24,336 nucleotides of DNA from CAMEON01 sp964463245 (GCA_964463245.1 CAYXBU010000029.1:1-24336); one strand, 5' to 3'. Positions 1-7,555 are shown, numbered from the stretch's first letter. Notes: generated by a model from the sequence alone, not told the origin. Translations and numbers: made by a program.

Positions 1-54
1 TTAAAATCTTTGAAAGGAGTGTGGGAAAAACTTTCTTCAGAAGGTTTTCCCCAA
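1..54. repeat. Partial copy of a palindromic dispersed element
   Basis: The imperfect inverted repeat around positions 24-50 (arms of the type GGAAAAACTTTCT / AGAAGGTTTTCC), preceded by TTTGAAAGGAGTGTGGG, resembles the reverse complement of the perfect palindromic element at 3235-3299. It lies directly before the GH3 gene at the very edge of the window, which suggests the contig broke at a repeat. The similarity was judged by eye. Confidence 0.5.
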
Positions 55-63
55 AAAAAGAAA

Positions 64-2265
64 ATGACTACTATCATGAATTCCGCTGCCTACGAGGCGG
101 CACGCAAGAGAGCCGAGGAGCTGCTCTCCACCATGACCCTGACCGAGAAGATCGGGCAGCTGTCCCAGTTCGGCACTTCCATCTACTCCGACAACGAGCA
201 GACCTTTGACGACCACTTCGTTGAGGGAAAGGTCGGCTCCTACCTGACCATCAAGGGCGCGGCGCGCACCAACGGCATCCAGCGAGACCTCCTGAAGGTC
301 GCTCGTCTGCCCATTCCCGTGCTGTTCGCGGATGACGTCATCCACGGCTACCGCACAACCTTCCCCACGCCGCTGGCGCAGTCCTGCAGCTGGAACCCCG
401 AGCTGACCCGCGAGGGCTGTGAGGTCGCGGCGCGGGAGGCCTACCGCGCCGGATTGAAGTGGACGTTCTCCCCTATGGTGGACATCGCCCGTGACCCGCG
501 CTGGGGGCGCATCATGGAGGGCTACGGCGAGGACTCCTACCTCTGCTCCCGCTTTGCGGAGGCCGCCGTGCGCGGCTACCAGGGGGACGGCGAGACGGTA
601 GGGAAGGATCATATCTATGCCTGCATGAAGCACTACATCGCCTACGGTGCCTGCATCGGCGGACGGGACTACAACACCGCCGACCTCTCGCTCCAGACCC
701 TGCACGATGTGTACCTCCCCTCCTTCAAGGCGGGGATCGATGCGGGTGCCGCTACCGTCATGTCGGCCTTTGAGGACATAAACGGGGTTCCGGCTACCGC
801 CAACCGCTACTGGCTGACCGATGTCCTGCGTGGTCAGCTGGGCTTCCGGGGCTTCGTGGTGTCGGATGCGGGGGCGGTCGCCGAGCTGATCCCGCACGGC
901 TTTGCCGAGGACATCAAGGATGCCGTGCGACTGGCGTTCGGCGCGGGCTGTGACATGATCATGGCGGGCGACCCCTACAACGACTGCATCCCGCAGCTGA
1001 TCCGCGAGGGCAAGCTGACCGAAGAGCAGGTGGATCGGTCGGTGCTGTCCATCCTGACCTTGAAGTACCTCTGCGGACTCATGGACGAGCCGCTGGTGGA
1101 GGAGGGCGGCGAGGATTGCTTCTTCTCTGCCGCACACATGGATGCCGCCCGCCGCGCCGCCCGTGAGACCGCCGTGCTTCTGGAGAACGACGGCACCCTG
1201 CCGCTGACCCCCGAGGGCATGAAGGGCAAGCGGCTCGCGCTGGTGGGTGCGCTGTCCGGTGAGGAGGGCAAGCGCCACCTCTTGGGCGGCTGGTCCTGCC
1301 TCTGCGACCCCGCGCACACCACCTCCATCGAGGAGGGCTTGCGGAAGGTCTACGGCGAGGACACCGAGATCCTGACCCTGCGGGGCTGTGGTGTCCTGTG
1401 CGGTGAGAGCGAGGCCGAGCGCGCCGCCGTGCGGGCGGACATCTCTGCCGCCGCCGAGGCCGCCGCCGACTGCGATGTGATCATCGTGACCGTCGGCGAG
1501 GAGGAAGGGATGTCGGGGGAGGCCAACAGCCGCGCCGACCTGTCCCTCTCGGGGCTTCAGGGCGAGCTGGTGGATGCCTTGATCGCCACCGGCAAGCCGG
1601 TCGTCCTGCTGGTAGCGGCGGGTCGTCCGCTCATCCTGACCCCCTATCGGGACAGGGTCGCCGCTCTTATGCTGATCTGGCAGATGGGCAGTGCGGCCGG
1701 GGATGCGGTCGCCGATCTGATCAGCGGTGCGGTCTCTCCGTCGGGACACCTGACCACCTCCCAGCCGGTCTGCACGGGGCAGGTACCCATCTACTACAAC
1801 CATGTCAACACCGGCCGTCCCGCGCTGGGAAATTGGCCGTTTGAGGCTAAGTATCGGGATTGCCAGATCCCGCCTCTCTACCCCTTCGGGTACGGCCTGT
1901 CCTACACCACCTTTGCCTACGAGGACATCCGCCTGTCGGCTACCGAGATGCCGCAGGACGGCGAGATCACGATCAGCCTGACCGTGCGTAACACGGGTAC
2001 ACGGGACGGCGCGGCGGTGATCCAGCTGTACATTCGGGATCTGGTGGGCTGTACCGTCCGTCCCGTCAAGGAGCTGAAGGGCTTTGAGAAGGTCTTTCTG
2101 GGAGTCGGGGAGTCCCGCGAGGTGACCTTGCGCCTGCCCGCCGCCGCGCTGGCATTCCATGATCCGGCCATGAATCTGATCGTGGAGCCGGGCAATTTCA
2201 AGCTGTGGGTCGGCGAGGATTGCACCGACGAGCGGTATGAGTTTGATTTTGCTGTAACGGAGTGA
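64..2265 (+). CDS. Glycoside hydrolase family 3 (beta-glucosidase/beta-xylosidase-like)
   Basis: This 733-residue protein has the full GH3 layout: an N-terminal TIM barrel, an alpha/beta sandwich and a C-terminal fibronectin-III-like domain (about 620-720). Visible motifs include DPRWGRIMEGYGED near residue 145, KHYIAYG near 189, the nucleophile motif VVSDAG (Asp268) and the acid/base region GMSGEANSRADLSLSG (Glu486). Members remove non-reducing-end beta-linked glucose, xylose or related sugars; the substrate cannot be read from sequence. There is no signal peptide, so it should act in the cytoplasm on imported oligosaccharides. I chose ATG 64 because the reading frame upstream (from a TTG at 10) runs through a repeat-like palindrome. 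ATG 76 is an alternative, and no strong ribosome binding site lies close to either. The next gene starts five bases after this stop, which implies translational coupling. Confidence 0.9.
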   Translation: MTTIMNSAAYEAARKRAEELLSTMTLTEKIGQLSQFGTSIYSDNEQTFDDHFVEGKVGSYLTIKGAARTNGIQRDLLKVARLPIPVLFADDVIHGYRTTFPTPLAQSCSWNPELTREGCEVAAREAYRAGLKWTFSPMVDIARDPRWGRIMEGYGEDSYLCSRFAEAAVRGYQGDGETVGKDHIYACMKHYIAYGACIGGRDYNTADLSLQTLHDVYLPSFKAGIDAGAATVMSAFEDINGVPATANRYWLTDVLRGQLGFRGFVVSDAGAVAELIPHGFAEDIKDAVRLAFGAGCDMIMAGDPYNDCIPQLIREGKLTEEQVDRSVLSILTLKYLCGLMDEPLVEEGGEDCFFSAAHMDAARRAARETAVLLENDGTLPLTPEGMKGKRLALVGALSGEEGKRHLLGGWSCLCDPAHTTSIEEGLRKVYGEDTEILTLRGCGVLCGESEAERAAVRADISAAAEAAADCDVIIVTVGEEEGMSGEANSRADLSLSGLQGELVDALIATGKPVVLLVAAGRPLILTPYRDRVAALMLIWQMGSAAGDAVADLISGAVSPSGHLTTSQPVCTGQVPIYYNHVNTGRPALGNWPFEAKYRDCQIPPLYPFGYGLSYTTFAYEDIRLSATEMPQDGEITISLTVRNTGTRDGAAVIQLYIRDLVGCTVRPVKELKGFEKVFLGVGESREVTLRLPAAALAFHDPAMNLIVEPGNFKLWVGEDCTDERYEFDFAVTE

Positions 2266-2270
2266 GCGGA

Positions 2271-3227
2271 ATGAATATGAGGCCACTATCCTATGAGCAG
2301 ATATGCTCCGTGACGGTGGGTGCCCTCCGCACATGGGAAGAGGAGGGGCGAGTCTGCTTCTCCAAGCTGAGCGCGGCGCAGATGGAGAGCCTCCTGTCGG
2401 CGGTTCCTGCCATCAACCCCTCCGCCGTGGCGACCACGGGTGTCCGTCTGGACTTTTACACGGATGCCGCCTGCGTGGAATATGTGACCGCTACCACCGG
2501 GCGGTATGAGCTGGAGGTGGACGGGCTCCTGACGCAGTTTGTCTGCGCCGAGGCGGGTCAGCCTGTCTGCTATCCCCTCCCGCAGGACGGGCGGGAGCAC
2601 CGCGTGACCCTGTACCTGCCCTCCCACGGAGAGCCGGGCGGGCTGTGCGGTATCTCGCTGTCCGAGGGGGCGAGTCTGCGGCGACCGACGTATGATCGGA
2701 AATTCCTGTTTTTGGGGGATTCCATCACACAGGGCTGGCACTCTGAGCTGGACAGCCTGTCCTTTGCCTACCGGGTGAGCCGACACTTCAACGCCGAGAG
2801 CGTCATTCAGGGTATCGGCGGGGAGACCTACCAGCCCTACAACCTTGCACCCATGGAATTTGACCCCGACGTGATCCTCGTCGCCTACGGCACCAACGAT
2901 GCCAACCAGCGGGGGAGTCTGGAGGAGGTGCGTACCAACTGCGAGGCCTACCTTGACAAGCTGGCGGGGCTGTTCCCGGGTGTGCCGGTGTATGTCATCA
3001 CCCCGCCGTGGCGGACGGATCTCGACAGCCCGCGCCCCTGGGGGAGGATGGAGCTGGTCAGCGAGGTCATCGCCGCCGTCGCACGGGAGCGGAGCCTTAC
3101 GGTGCTGGATGCTTCTGCCATGATCCCGCATGATCCCCGCTTCTTTGCCGATTCTGTCCACCCCAACGATCCGGGCTTCTGCCTGTATGCCGATGCCTTG
3201 ATCCGGAAGTTGGAAGAAGCGTTGTAA
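2271..3227 (+). CDS. SGNH/GDSL hydrolase, probable carbohydrate esterase
   Basis: A 318-residue SGNH-fold esterase. The catalytic blocks are clear: GDSIT with Ser151 (block I), GIGG around 181-184 (block II), GTND with Asn209 (block III), and DSVHP with Asp294 and His297 (block V). The N-terminal 140 residues are beta-rich, as in two-domain CE2-type acetyl esterases, so O-deacetylation of sugars is a reasonable guess. It has no signal peptide. The ATG at 2271 follows CGGAG at 2258-2262 with normal spacing, and it lies five bases after the GH3 stop, so the pair is almost certainly co-translated. A second in-frame ATG at 2277 is possible. In context it probably removes acetyl groups from the oligosaccharides that the GH3 enzyme cleaves (inference). 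Confidence 0.85.
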   Translation: MNMRPLSYEQICSVTVGALRTWEEEGRVCFSKLSAAQMESLLSAVPAINPSAVATTGVRLDFYTDAACVEYVTATTGRYELEVDGLLTQFVCAEAGQPVCYPLPQDGREHRVTLYLPSHGEPGGLCGISLSEGASLRRPTYDRKFLFLGDSITQGWHSELDSLSFAYRVSRHFNAESVIQGIGGETYQPYNLAPMEFDPDVILVAYGTNDANQRGSLEEVRTNCEAYLDKLAGLFPGVPVYVITPPWRTDLDSPRPWGRMELVSEVIAAVARERSLTVLDASAMIPHDPRFFADSVHPNDPGFCLYADALIRKLEEAL

Positions 3228-3234
3228 GTTGTTT

Positions 3235-3299
3235 GCGGGGGGAAACTTCCTGAAGGAAGTTTCCCCCCGCACCCCCCTTCAAGGACTTTTATGGCATTT
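3235..3299. repeat. Dispersed palindromic element with a perfect 17-bp stem
   Basis: The arms at 3235-3251 and 3254-3270 are exact reverse complements (GCGGGGGGAAACTTCCT type). They are followed by a C-rich stretch and TTCAAGGACTTTTATGGCAT. No T-run follows the stem directly, so it is not a standard intrinsic terminator, though it could slow or stop transcription between the two esterase genes. Related sequence occurs at 1-54 and about 4592-4623, which supports a dispersed repeat. Confidence 0.7.
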
Positions 3300-3468
3300 T
3301 ATTCTGTCGAGGGGCGGTTTGCTGACACTGATCTTCGCTTTTCTTTCGGAGAAGGTGCGACCAAAATCCGAAAAAATTGCGACACGCAGGACGTATCTGC
3401 CCCACGGTATATTCAGAAAAGAATGCTTTGCCAATGATTCGTTGAAAACTTGTGAGTGAGGTATTTAT

Positions 3469-4509
3469 ATGATTTCGATCACAGATATTGACCCGAATTT
3501 CCGCATTCCTGCCGAACTGCACCGAGACGACCTTGTTTGGCGGAATGCCTGCGAGGAGCCGTTCTCCCTGCACGGGGTGTTCCGAGAGAACGGTCTCTTT
3601 CGGCGGATGCCCGAGGCTGTCGCGCGGGAGGTGAGCGAGGGGGTGCTGGTTCTGCACACCCACACGGCGGGTGGCCGACTCCGCTTTACCACCGACAGCC
3701 CCTATATCGCCATCCATGCCGTCCTGCCGGGGATCGGTCGAATGCCGCACTTTGCCCTCAGTGGCTCGGCGGGATTAGACCTGTACGAGTCCAAAACGGG
3801 CTATATAAAGACCTTTGTCCCGCCCATGGACATGACAAACGGCTACGAGGAACTGGCAGAGGTGGGGGAGGGCGGTCTCCGCACCTACACCCTGCACCTC
3901 CCGCTCTACAGTCAGGTGAGTGAGCTGTATATCGGCATCAGCGAGACGGCGCAGCTGCTCCCGCCCCCGCCCTATCGGATCGACCTGCCCATCGTCTACT
4001 ACGGCTCCTCCATCACGCAGGGCGGGTGTGCCTCCCGTCCCGGCATGGCCTATCCCAACATCCTCTCCCGCAGGCTGGATGCCGACCAGATCAACCTGGG
4101 CTTTTCCGGCAGTGCTCGCGCCGAGGAGGCCATGGCGACCTATATCGCCGGGCTGTCCATGTCGGCCTTTGTCTACGATTACGATCACAATGCCCCCTCC
4201 TGTGAGCACCTGGCGGCTACCCATGCCCCCCTGTTCCGCGCCGTGCGGGATGCCCACCCCGATCTGCCGATCCTCATCCTCTCCCGCCCGGCCTTCGACC
4301 TGACCGCCGAGGAGTCCCGCCGTCGGGACATCGTCCGCGCCACCTATGAGGCCGCCCGCGCAGCCGGCGACGACCATGTGGCCTTCCTGGACGGTCCCGC
4401 CCTCATGCGTTCCGTCGGTCGTGACGGTACCGTGGACGGTTGCCATCCGACCGATCTGGGCTTTGCGGCTATGGCGGAGGTGGTGGAGAGGAAACTGCGG
4501 GGGATGTGA
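3469..4509 (+). CDS. SGNH hydrolase with N-terminal GxDLY domain
   Basis: A 346-residue protein of the GxDLY plus GDSL_3-type SGNH family. The N-terminal beta domain carries the diagnostic GLDLY at 102-106. The C-terminal hydrolase domain has GSSIT with Ser181, GFSG at 211-214, YDYDHN at 236-241 in place of the usual GTND block, and DGCHP with Asp323 and His326. The absence of GTND is normal for this subfamily. There is no signal peptide, so it is probably cytoplasmic. GAGGT about eight bases upstream supports the ATG at 3469. It follows the GH3/SGNH pair in the same direction across a 241-bp gap holding a palindromic repeat, so it may be partly uncoupled from them. An esterase acting on decorated sugars is likely; the substrate is unknown. 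Confidence 0.85.
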   Translation: MISITDIDPNFRIPAELHRDDLVWRNACEEPFSLHGVFRENGLFRRMPEAVAREVSEGVLVLHTHTAGGRLRFTTDSPYIAIHAVLPGIGRMPHFALSGSAGLDLYESKTGYIKTFVPPMDMTNGYEELAEVGEGGLRTYTLHLPLYSQVSELYIGISETAQLLPPPPYRIDLPIVYYGSSITQGGCASRPGMAYPNILSRRLDADQINLGFSGSARAEEAMATYIAGLSMSAFVYDYDHNAPSCEHLAATHAPLFRAVRDAHPDLPILILSRPAFDLTAEESRRRDIVRATYEAARAAGDDHVAFLDGPALMRSVGRDGTVDGCHPTDLGFAAMAEVVERKLRGM

Positions 4510-4591
4510 AAGAGCGAGGGGATGCGAGGGGAAGTGTTGGGGGCTTCTTGATAAGAGCACAACTGTCGGCTTTGCCGCCGGTTGGCATTCA

Positions 4592-4623
4592 CCCCAGGTC
4601 CCCCAAGAACTTTTCTGGCATTT
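4592..4623. repeat. Partial dispersed element copy
   Basis: CCCCCAAGAACTTTTCTGGC followed by ATTTTT closely matches CTTCAAGGACTTTTATGGC followed by ATTTT at 3277-3300, in the same orientation. The palindromic half is missing or degenerate here. Confidence 0.55.
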
Positions 4624-4701
4624 TTATAGGTATGTCAACGGTATCGACTCGGACTTCTACTCGGAAGAGACCAACGGAAGATAGGAACCCATATTAGGTG
4701 T

Positions 4702-4737
4702 GCGGGACACTCTGTGGAGTGCCCCGCCATCCTTTTT
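4702..4737 (+). terminator. Candidate intrinsic terminator of the GH3/SGNH cluster
   Basis: The stem GCGGGACACTC / GAGTGCCCCGC has one internal A-C mismatch and a TGTG loop. A run of five T begins about five bases after it. The delayed T-run makes it weaker than the other terminators here. Confidence 0.5.
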
Positions 4738-4850
4738 GAACCTTTGTGCGGAGCAGGGAGTGGAGACCCGGTGTTGCCCTCGCGCGGGGGGAGATAGCGG
4801 TTCGCGCCCCCGCCAACTCCCGCCGGGTCTCCCCCGTTCCAACCGCGCAG

Positions 4851-4880
4851 AAAAACCCCGCCTGTGGGGGACAGGCGGGG
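4851..4880 (-). terminator. Intrinsic terminator of the CBM9-like gene
   Basis: A perfect 10-bp stem (CCCCGCCTGT / ACAGGCGGGG, loop GGGGG) is followed on the minus strand by TTTTT. It lies about 50 bp past the stop of the 4931-6214 gene. Confidence 0.85.
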
Positions 4881-4930
4881 CAGGGTGTTCAATTATTTAC
4901 CGTTTCTCTATCGTCCGGAGAAAGAGCAAC

Positions 4931-6214
4931 TTAGTGCTTCTTCTTCAGAGCCACAGCGGCGGCCATAGCCGACAGAACCAGAGCAGCAGCACCTGCACCG
5001 ATCACAGAGGAGCAACCCTCATCATCAGCAGCGGTGGTAGGAGCCTCGGTAGAGGGATTGGTAGCAGCCTCGGTGGGAGCCTCGGTAGCATCGGAAGGAG
5101 CCTCGGTAGCATCGGAGGGAGCCTCGGTAGCATCGGAGGGAGCCTCGGTAGCATCGGAGGGAGCCTCGGTAGCATCGGAGGGAGCCTCGGTCTCATCACC
5201 GGTGGAGCGCTCGCCCTCGGTCTCGCCCTCGGCCAGAACCTCGATACCGGTGTTCTCGCCGAAGGTCATGCCATCCTGATACTTCAGAACCAGGGTCAGA
5301 CCATCCTCGTCAGAGGTCCAGTTGACCTGGGGAGTACCGGCATCGTCGGTAGCACCCCGGGTGGTACCGGCAGCCCAAGCCAGGGCACGGGAGCCGTCAT
5401 CCTTAGCGGAAGAGTTCAGGTAGTACAGAGCGCAACCGATCTCCAGATCCTGGTTAGCACCGATCTTAGCGGTACGGAAGAACTCAGCATCCCACAGCTT
5501 GTAGTAAGCGTCGGAAGCCAGTCTCTGCCAAGTCACGGAGAACTCAGCGCACCAGCCGGTCTCGGTGGTGCCGTGAGCACCCTCCATGCCGACCCACTCG
5601 TTGTCCTTTGCGAACTCGGGCCAATCCTCGTCCCACTCTTCGCCGGCCTCTTCCTCGCTGCCCTCATAGACCATGCCGTCGCGGTCAGAGTTGTCGCGCT
5701 TGAACTGCAGCGTCTCGCCCTCGATGCAGTTGAAGGAGTAGAAGATATCCTGGGGGTTGGAGACAGCGTACTCATCGTTTACCAGAGCATCGCCGACGTT
5801 GTGACCCCAGTCAAAGGCCATCTGGAAAGCATCACCGGCACCACCGTTGTAGGCAGCGTGGCTGGAGCCGTAGCTGAAATCGCTGTCGGTGATGTAGAAA
5901 GCAACATACAGCTTCTCGGAATCGGCCACGAAGAAGCACTCCATCTTCCAGTCAGCATCAACGTTGCCGACCCAGGAGACCATGTTGCGGGGGCTGATCT
6001 CGTACTTGTTGTAGCCGGCGGAGACCCACTCACTCAGGTCGCCGTCGAACTTGATCTTGTTGGCTGCATCGGGATCCCAAGTGATCTCCATCTTGCCTGC
6101 GGGGGCAAAGTCATCGGCCGTGGTACCCCAAGTGCCGGGGAGAGCCGAAGCGAACACGGTGCAGATCGAGAGCATCATGAAAACGCTCAGCGCGATTGCA
6201 AGGATTCTTTTCAT
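4931..6214 (-). CDS. Secreted CBM9-like protein with tandem repeat and C-terminal membrane anchor
   Basis: This 427-residue protein starts with a signal peptide (MKRILAIALSVFMMLSICTVFASA). Residues about 40-315 resemble a family-9-like carbohydrate-binding (DOMON-type) domain: FDGDLSEW at 56-63, KLYVAFYITDSDF at 101-113 and GDAFQMAFDWG at 127-137. Then come five in-frame copies of a TEAPSDA-type heptad and a Thr/Ala/Glu linker (about 340-397). The end is DEGCSS, a hydrophobic segment and KKKH, which looks like a membrane anchor or cell-surface retention signal. GGAGG eight bases upstream fixes the ATG at 6214; the frame extending further upstream is GC-rich leader. It has its own promoter and terminator, so it is monocistronic. 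It probably binds carbohydrate at the cell surface. No catalytic domain is visible. Confidence 0.8.
   Translation of the reverse strand: MKRILAIALSVFMMLSICTVFASALPGTWGTTADDFAPAGKMEITWDPDAANKIKFDGDLSEWVSAGYNKYEISPRNMVSWVGNVDADWKMECFFVADSEKLYVAFYITDSDFSYGSSHAAYNGGAGDAFQMAFDWGHNVGDALVNDEYAVSNPQDIFYSFNCIEGETLQFKRDNSDRDGMVYEGSEEEAGEEWDEDWPEFAKDNEWVGMEGAHGTTETGWCAEFSVTWQRLASDAYYKLWDAEFFRTAKIGANQDLEIGCALYYLNSSAKDDGSRALAWAAGTTRGATDDAGTPQVNWTSDEDGLTLVLKYQDGMTFGENTGIEVLAEGETEGERSTGDETEAPSDATEAPSDATEAPSDATEAPSDATEAPSDATEAPTEAATNPSTEAPTTAADDEGCSSVIGAGAAALVLSAMAAAVALKKKH
5077..5190. repeat. 21-bp tandem repeat within the CBM9-like gene
   Basis: Five units begin at 5077, 5098, 5119, 5140 and 5161 (unit GAGCCTCGGTAGCATCGGAG plus one base), and a partial sixth begins at 5182. 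Four are nearly identical at DNA level. On the minus strand each encodes one seven-residue TEAPSDA-type unit of the linker. Copy number may vary between strains. Confidence 0.95.
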
Positions 6215-6554
6215 TGTTTTTTTCCTCCAAAAATTTTTTTTGCCGCCGGTGTACCCGAAAACTCCCCCACGAACCCGCGTCCGGTTCCGAAGCCGTACAG
6301 GACAAACCTTGGTTTGCCCCGACTCCGTAGCGACCGCTGATGCGGCGTCCCGAGACCTCCTGCGCGGCGGAAAGCCGACACTCCCCCTACCCCATATGGG
6401 CAAGCGGAACCATGTCGTACCTTCATTGCTTTCACAGTATAGCATTTCTTTTGGATTTTGTCAAGGGGTTTGCCGAAATCTTTTCGGTTTTTTGCGTGAA
6501 TTTTGGGCGAATTTTGACAGAATGTACAGCAAGATGCAATATTTCCTTCCTTGT
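6215..6554. other. 340-bp leader and promoter region
   Basis: It lies between two minus-strand genes. It holds the promoter at 6436-6464 and a GC-rich 5' leader of about 210 nt for the CBM9-like gene. The leader contains the small stem CAAACC-TT-GGTTTG near 6304-6317. I do not recognise a known riboswitch. At 6474-6494 a short CCGAAA/TTTCGG stem followed by six T reads as a weak plus-strand terminator just upstream of the promoter. Confidence 0.5.
6436..6464 (-). promoter_or_regulatory. SigA-type promoter of the CBM9-like gene
   Basis: On the minus strand TTGACA (6459-6464), a 17-bp spacer and TATACT (6436-6441). A CAAACCCC block sits directly before the -35 box, a feature shared with several other promoters here. 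Confidence 0.85.
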
Positions 6555-7028
6555 TTACGGTCGGGAGGACAACGCGATCCCGGTACAGGGAGCACTTGTT
6601 ATGGTCGGGGCTGTCATATCCGGGTCGATTCTTCTATAATATATATAGGGGGCGTCGGCGGGCGGCGCGAGGGTCAGCTCGCCCTTGCCCTGCGACAGGT
6701 ACAGGAGGGGGATGGGAGTCGGTGCCGCCGCACGGCTGCGTCCGCGCCCCTCCAGCAGGAGGCGGGAGCCGTCCTTCGTCAGGCGGGTCATCGTGATGCC
6801 GGGGGCGGGGGTCAGGATGGCGGTGGCCGCCCCGCGACCTGTGAGGGTGAGGGTGAGAGCCCAGCGGTCGGCGGGTTCCACGCCGATCAGGCAGATCAAG
6901 GTGCCGGTCTCGGTTTGGAATGGCAGGAGGGCACAGCCGTCCTGCGGGGCGGGGATGGTGACACCTGCGCGGGGCAGGAGGGTGCAGATGGTCATGATGA
7001 GGGAAAGAAGGCGTGTGAGCAGGCGCAT
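6555..7028 (-). CDS. Small exported protein of unknown function
   Basis: A 157-residue protein I do not recognise. The first 25 residues (MRLLTRLLSLIMTICTLLPRAG) look like a signal peptide or an N-terminal membrane segment. The rest is rich in Thr, Leu, Pro and Ala with alternating polar and hydrophobic residues, suggesting a small beta-rich domain. Two cysteines fall near residues 32 and 46 and one near the C-terminus. GGAGG seven bases before the ATG at 7028 is a good ribosome binding site and argues for a real gene. It lies between rpmF and the CBM9-like gene in the same direction, but inverted repeats on its 5' side suggest it is transcribed separately. The coding call rests on the start signals and signal-like N-terminus, not on homology. 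Confidence 0.55.
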   Translation of the reverse strand: MRLLTRLLSLIMTICTLLPRAGVTIPAPQDGCALLPFQTETGTLICLIGVEPADRWALTLTLTGRGAATAILTPAPGITMTRLTKDGSRLLLEGRGRSRAAAPTPIPLLYLSQGKGELTLAPPADAPYIYYRRIDPDMTAPTITSAPCTGIALSSRP

Positions 7029-7045
7029 GGGGTTCCTCCGAATGT

Positions 7046-7075
7046 AACGATATATTACTATATTAACATATCGTT
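7046..7075. promoter_or_regulatory. AT-rich inverted repeat upstream of the small exported gene
   Basis: On the minus strand the arms AACGATAT and ATATCGTT are separated by 14 AT-rich bases, ending a few bases before the GGAGG of the 7028 gene. It could be an operator or a leader stem. No convincing -35/-10 pair was found. Confidence 0.4.
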
Positions 7076-7102
7076 TGTTTTATGCAGAAAGGGAAGGCTT
7101 TT

Positions 7103-7160
7103 GGGGAGGGGGGTGGGCGGGAGGTCGCCAGTCTCGGAACCTCCCGCCAAACTCCCCTCG
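7103..7160. repeat. GC-rich inverted repeat after rpmF
   Basis: A perfect 10-bp pair (GGCGGGAGGT at 7116-7125, ACCTCCCGCC at 7139-7148) is flanked by further GGGGAG/CTCCCC pairing. There is no T-run, so it is probably a secondary transcript-end structure or a degenerate repeat. Confidence 0.45.
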
Positions 7161-7187
7161 GGTCGCCAGATCCGCAAAACCTCGGAC

Positions 7188-7226
7188 AAAAAACACCCCC
7201 TCCCGCAAGGGATGGGGGTGTTTTTT
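7188..7226 (-). terminator. Intrinsic terminator of the yceD-rpmF operon
   Basis: A strong hairpin reads AAAAAACACCCCC and GGGGGTGTTTTTT with a short inner TCCC/GGGA stem. It lies about 28 bp past the rpmF stop and ends in six T on either strand. Confidence 0.85.
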
Positions 7227-7253
7227 GCAGGAACGAACCTGCATCCGAAAAGA

Positions 7254-7445
7254 TCAGTCCTTCTTGACGTTCAGAACCAACTTACCGTCGTAGAAGCCAC
7301 ACTTCTTGCAGACGTGATGGGGCTTGATCATTTCGCTGCACTCCGGGTTCGAGCACTTCACCAGACCGGCGGCGGTCAGCTTGGTGTTGTTGGAGCGTCT
7401 CGTATCTCTGCGAGCCTTGGAAACCTTACACTTTGGTACTGCCAT
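7254..7445 (-). CDS. rpmF: 50S ribosomal protein L32
   Basis: A 63-residue protein with the bacterial L32 signature: the start MAVPKCKVSKARRDTRRSN and a zinc ribbon with two cysteine pairs, CSNPEC and CKKC, ahead of GFYDGK. The first pair is spaced CX4C rather than the more usual CX2C. The ATG at 7445 is preceded by GAGGAGGTG at good spacing; the open frame upstream is not part of the protein. L32 belongs to the large ribosomal subunit near the peptidyl-transferase region. It follows the YceD gene, the conserved arrangement in many bacteria, and is co-transcribed with it. Confidence 0.97.
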   Translation of the reverse strand: MAVPKCKVSKARRDTRRSNNTKLTAAGLVKCSNPECSEMIKPHHVCKKCGFYDGKLVLNVKKD

Positions 7446-7555
7446 ATTGACACCTCCTCTTTGGGCATTCCGGGAACACGCACGGTTCCCCGCCATGCCC
7501 CTCTTCTATCTGACTCCCCTTGCGGGTATCATTCAATATTGGTTGGATCCTCTGT

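Larger units (their letters stand above)
4510..4930. other. 421-bp convergent intergenic region without a gene
   Basis: No credible coding frame is present. The region holds a partial copy of the dispersed element (about 4592-4623), a candidate plus-strand terminator (4702-4737), a GC-rich foldable stretch (4762-4832) and a clear minus-strand terminator (4851-4880). It separates the plus-strand GH3/SGNH cluster from the minus-strand CBM9-like gene. Confidence 0.7.

Noticed and set aside
37..2334. 765-codon open frame antisense to the GH3 gene
   Set aside because: It covers a clear GH3 enzyme on the other strand, and its product has no recognisable domain.
5077..5190. Possible CRISPR array or minisatellite
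   Set aside because: Units are contiguous 21-bp direct repeats with no spacers, in frame, and encode a protein linker.
4700..6340. 546-codon plus-strand frame across the CBM9-like gene
   Set aside because: It crosses a terminator and the antisense of the signal-peptide protein; its repeats are the complement of the heptad repeat.
6241..6429. c-di-GMP-like or other riboswitch in the CBM9-like leader
   Set aside because: A GGCAAACC-like string is present, but the surrounding conserved core is not.
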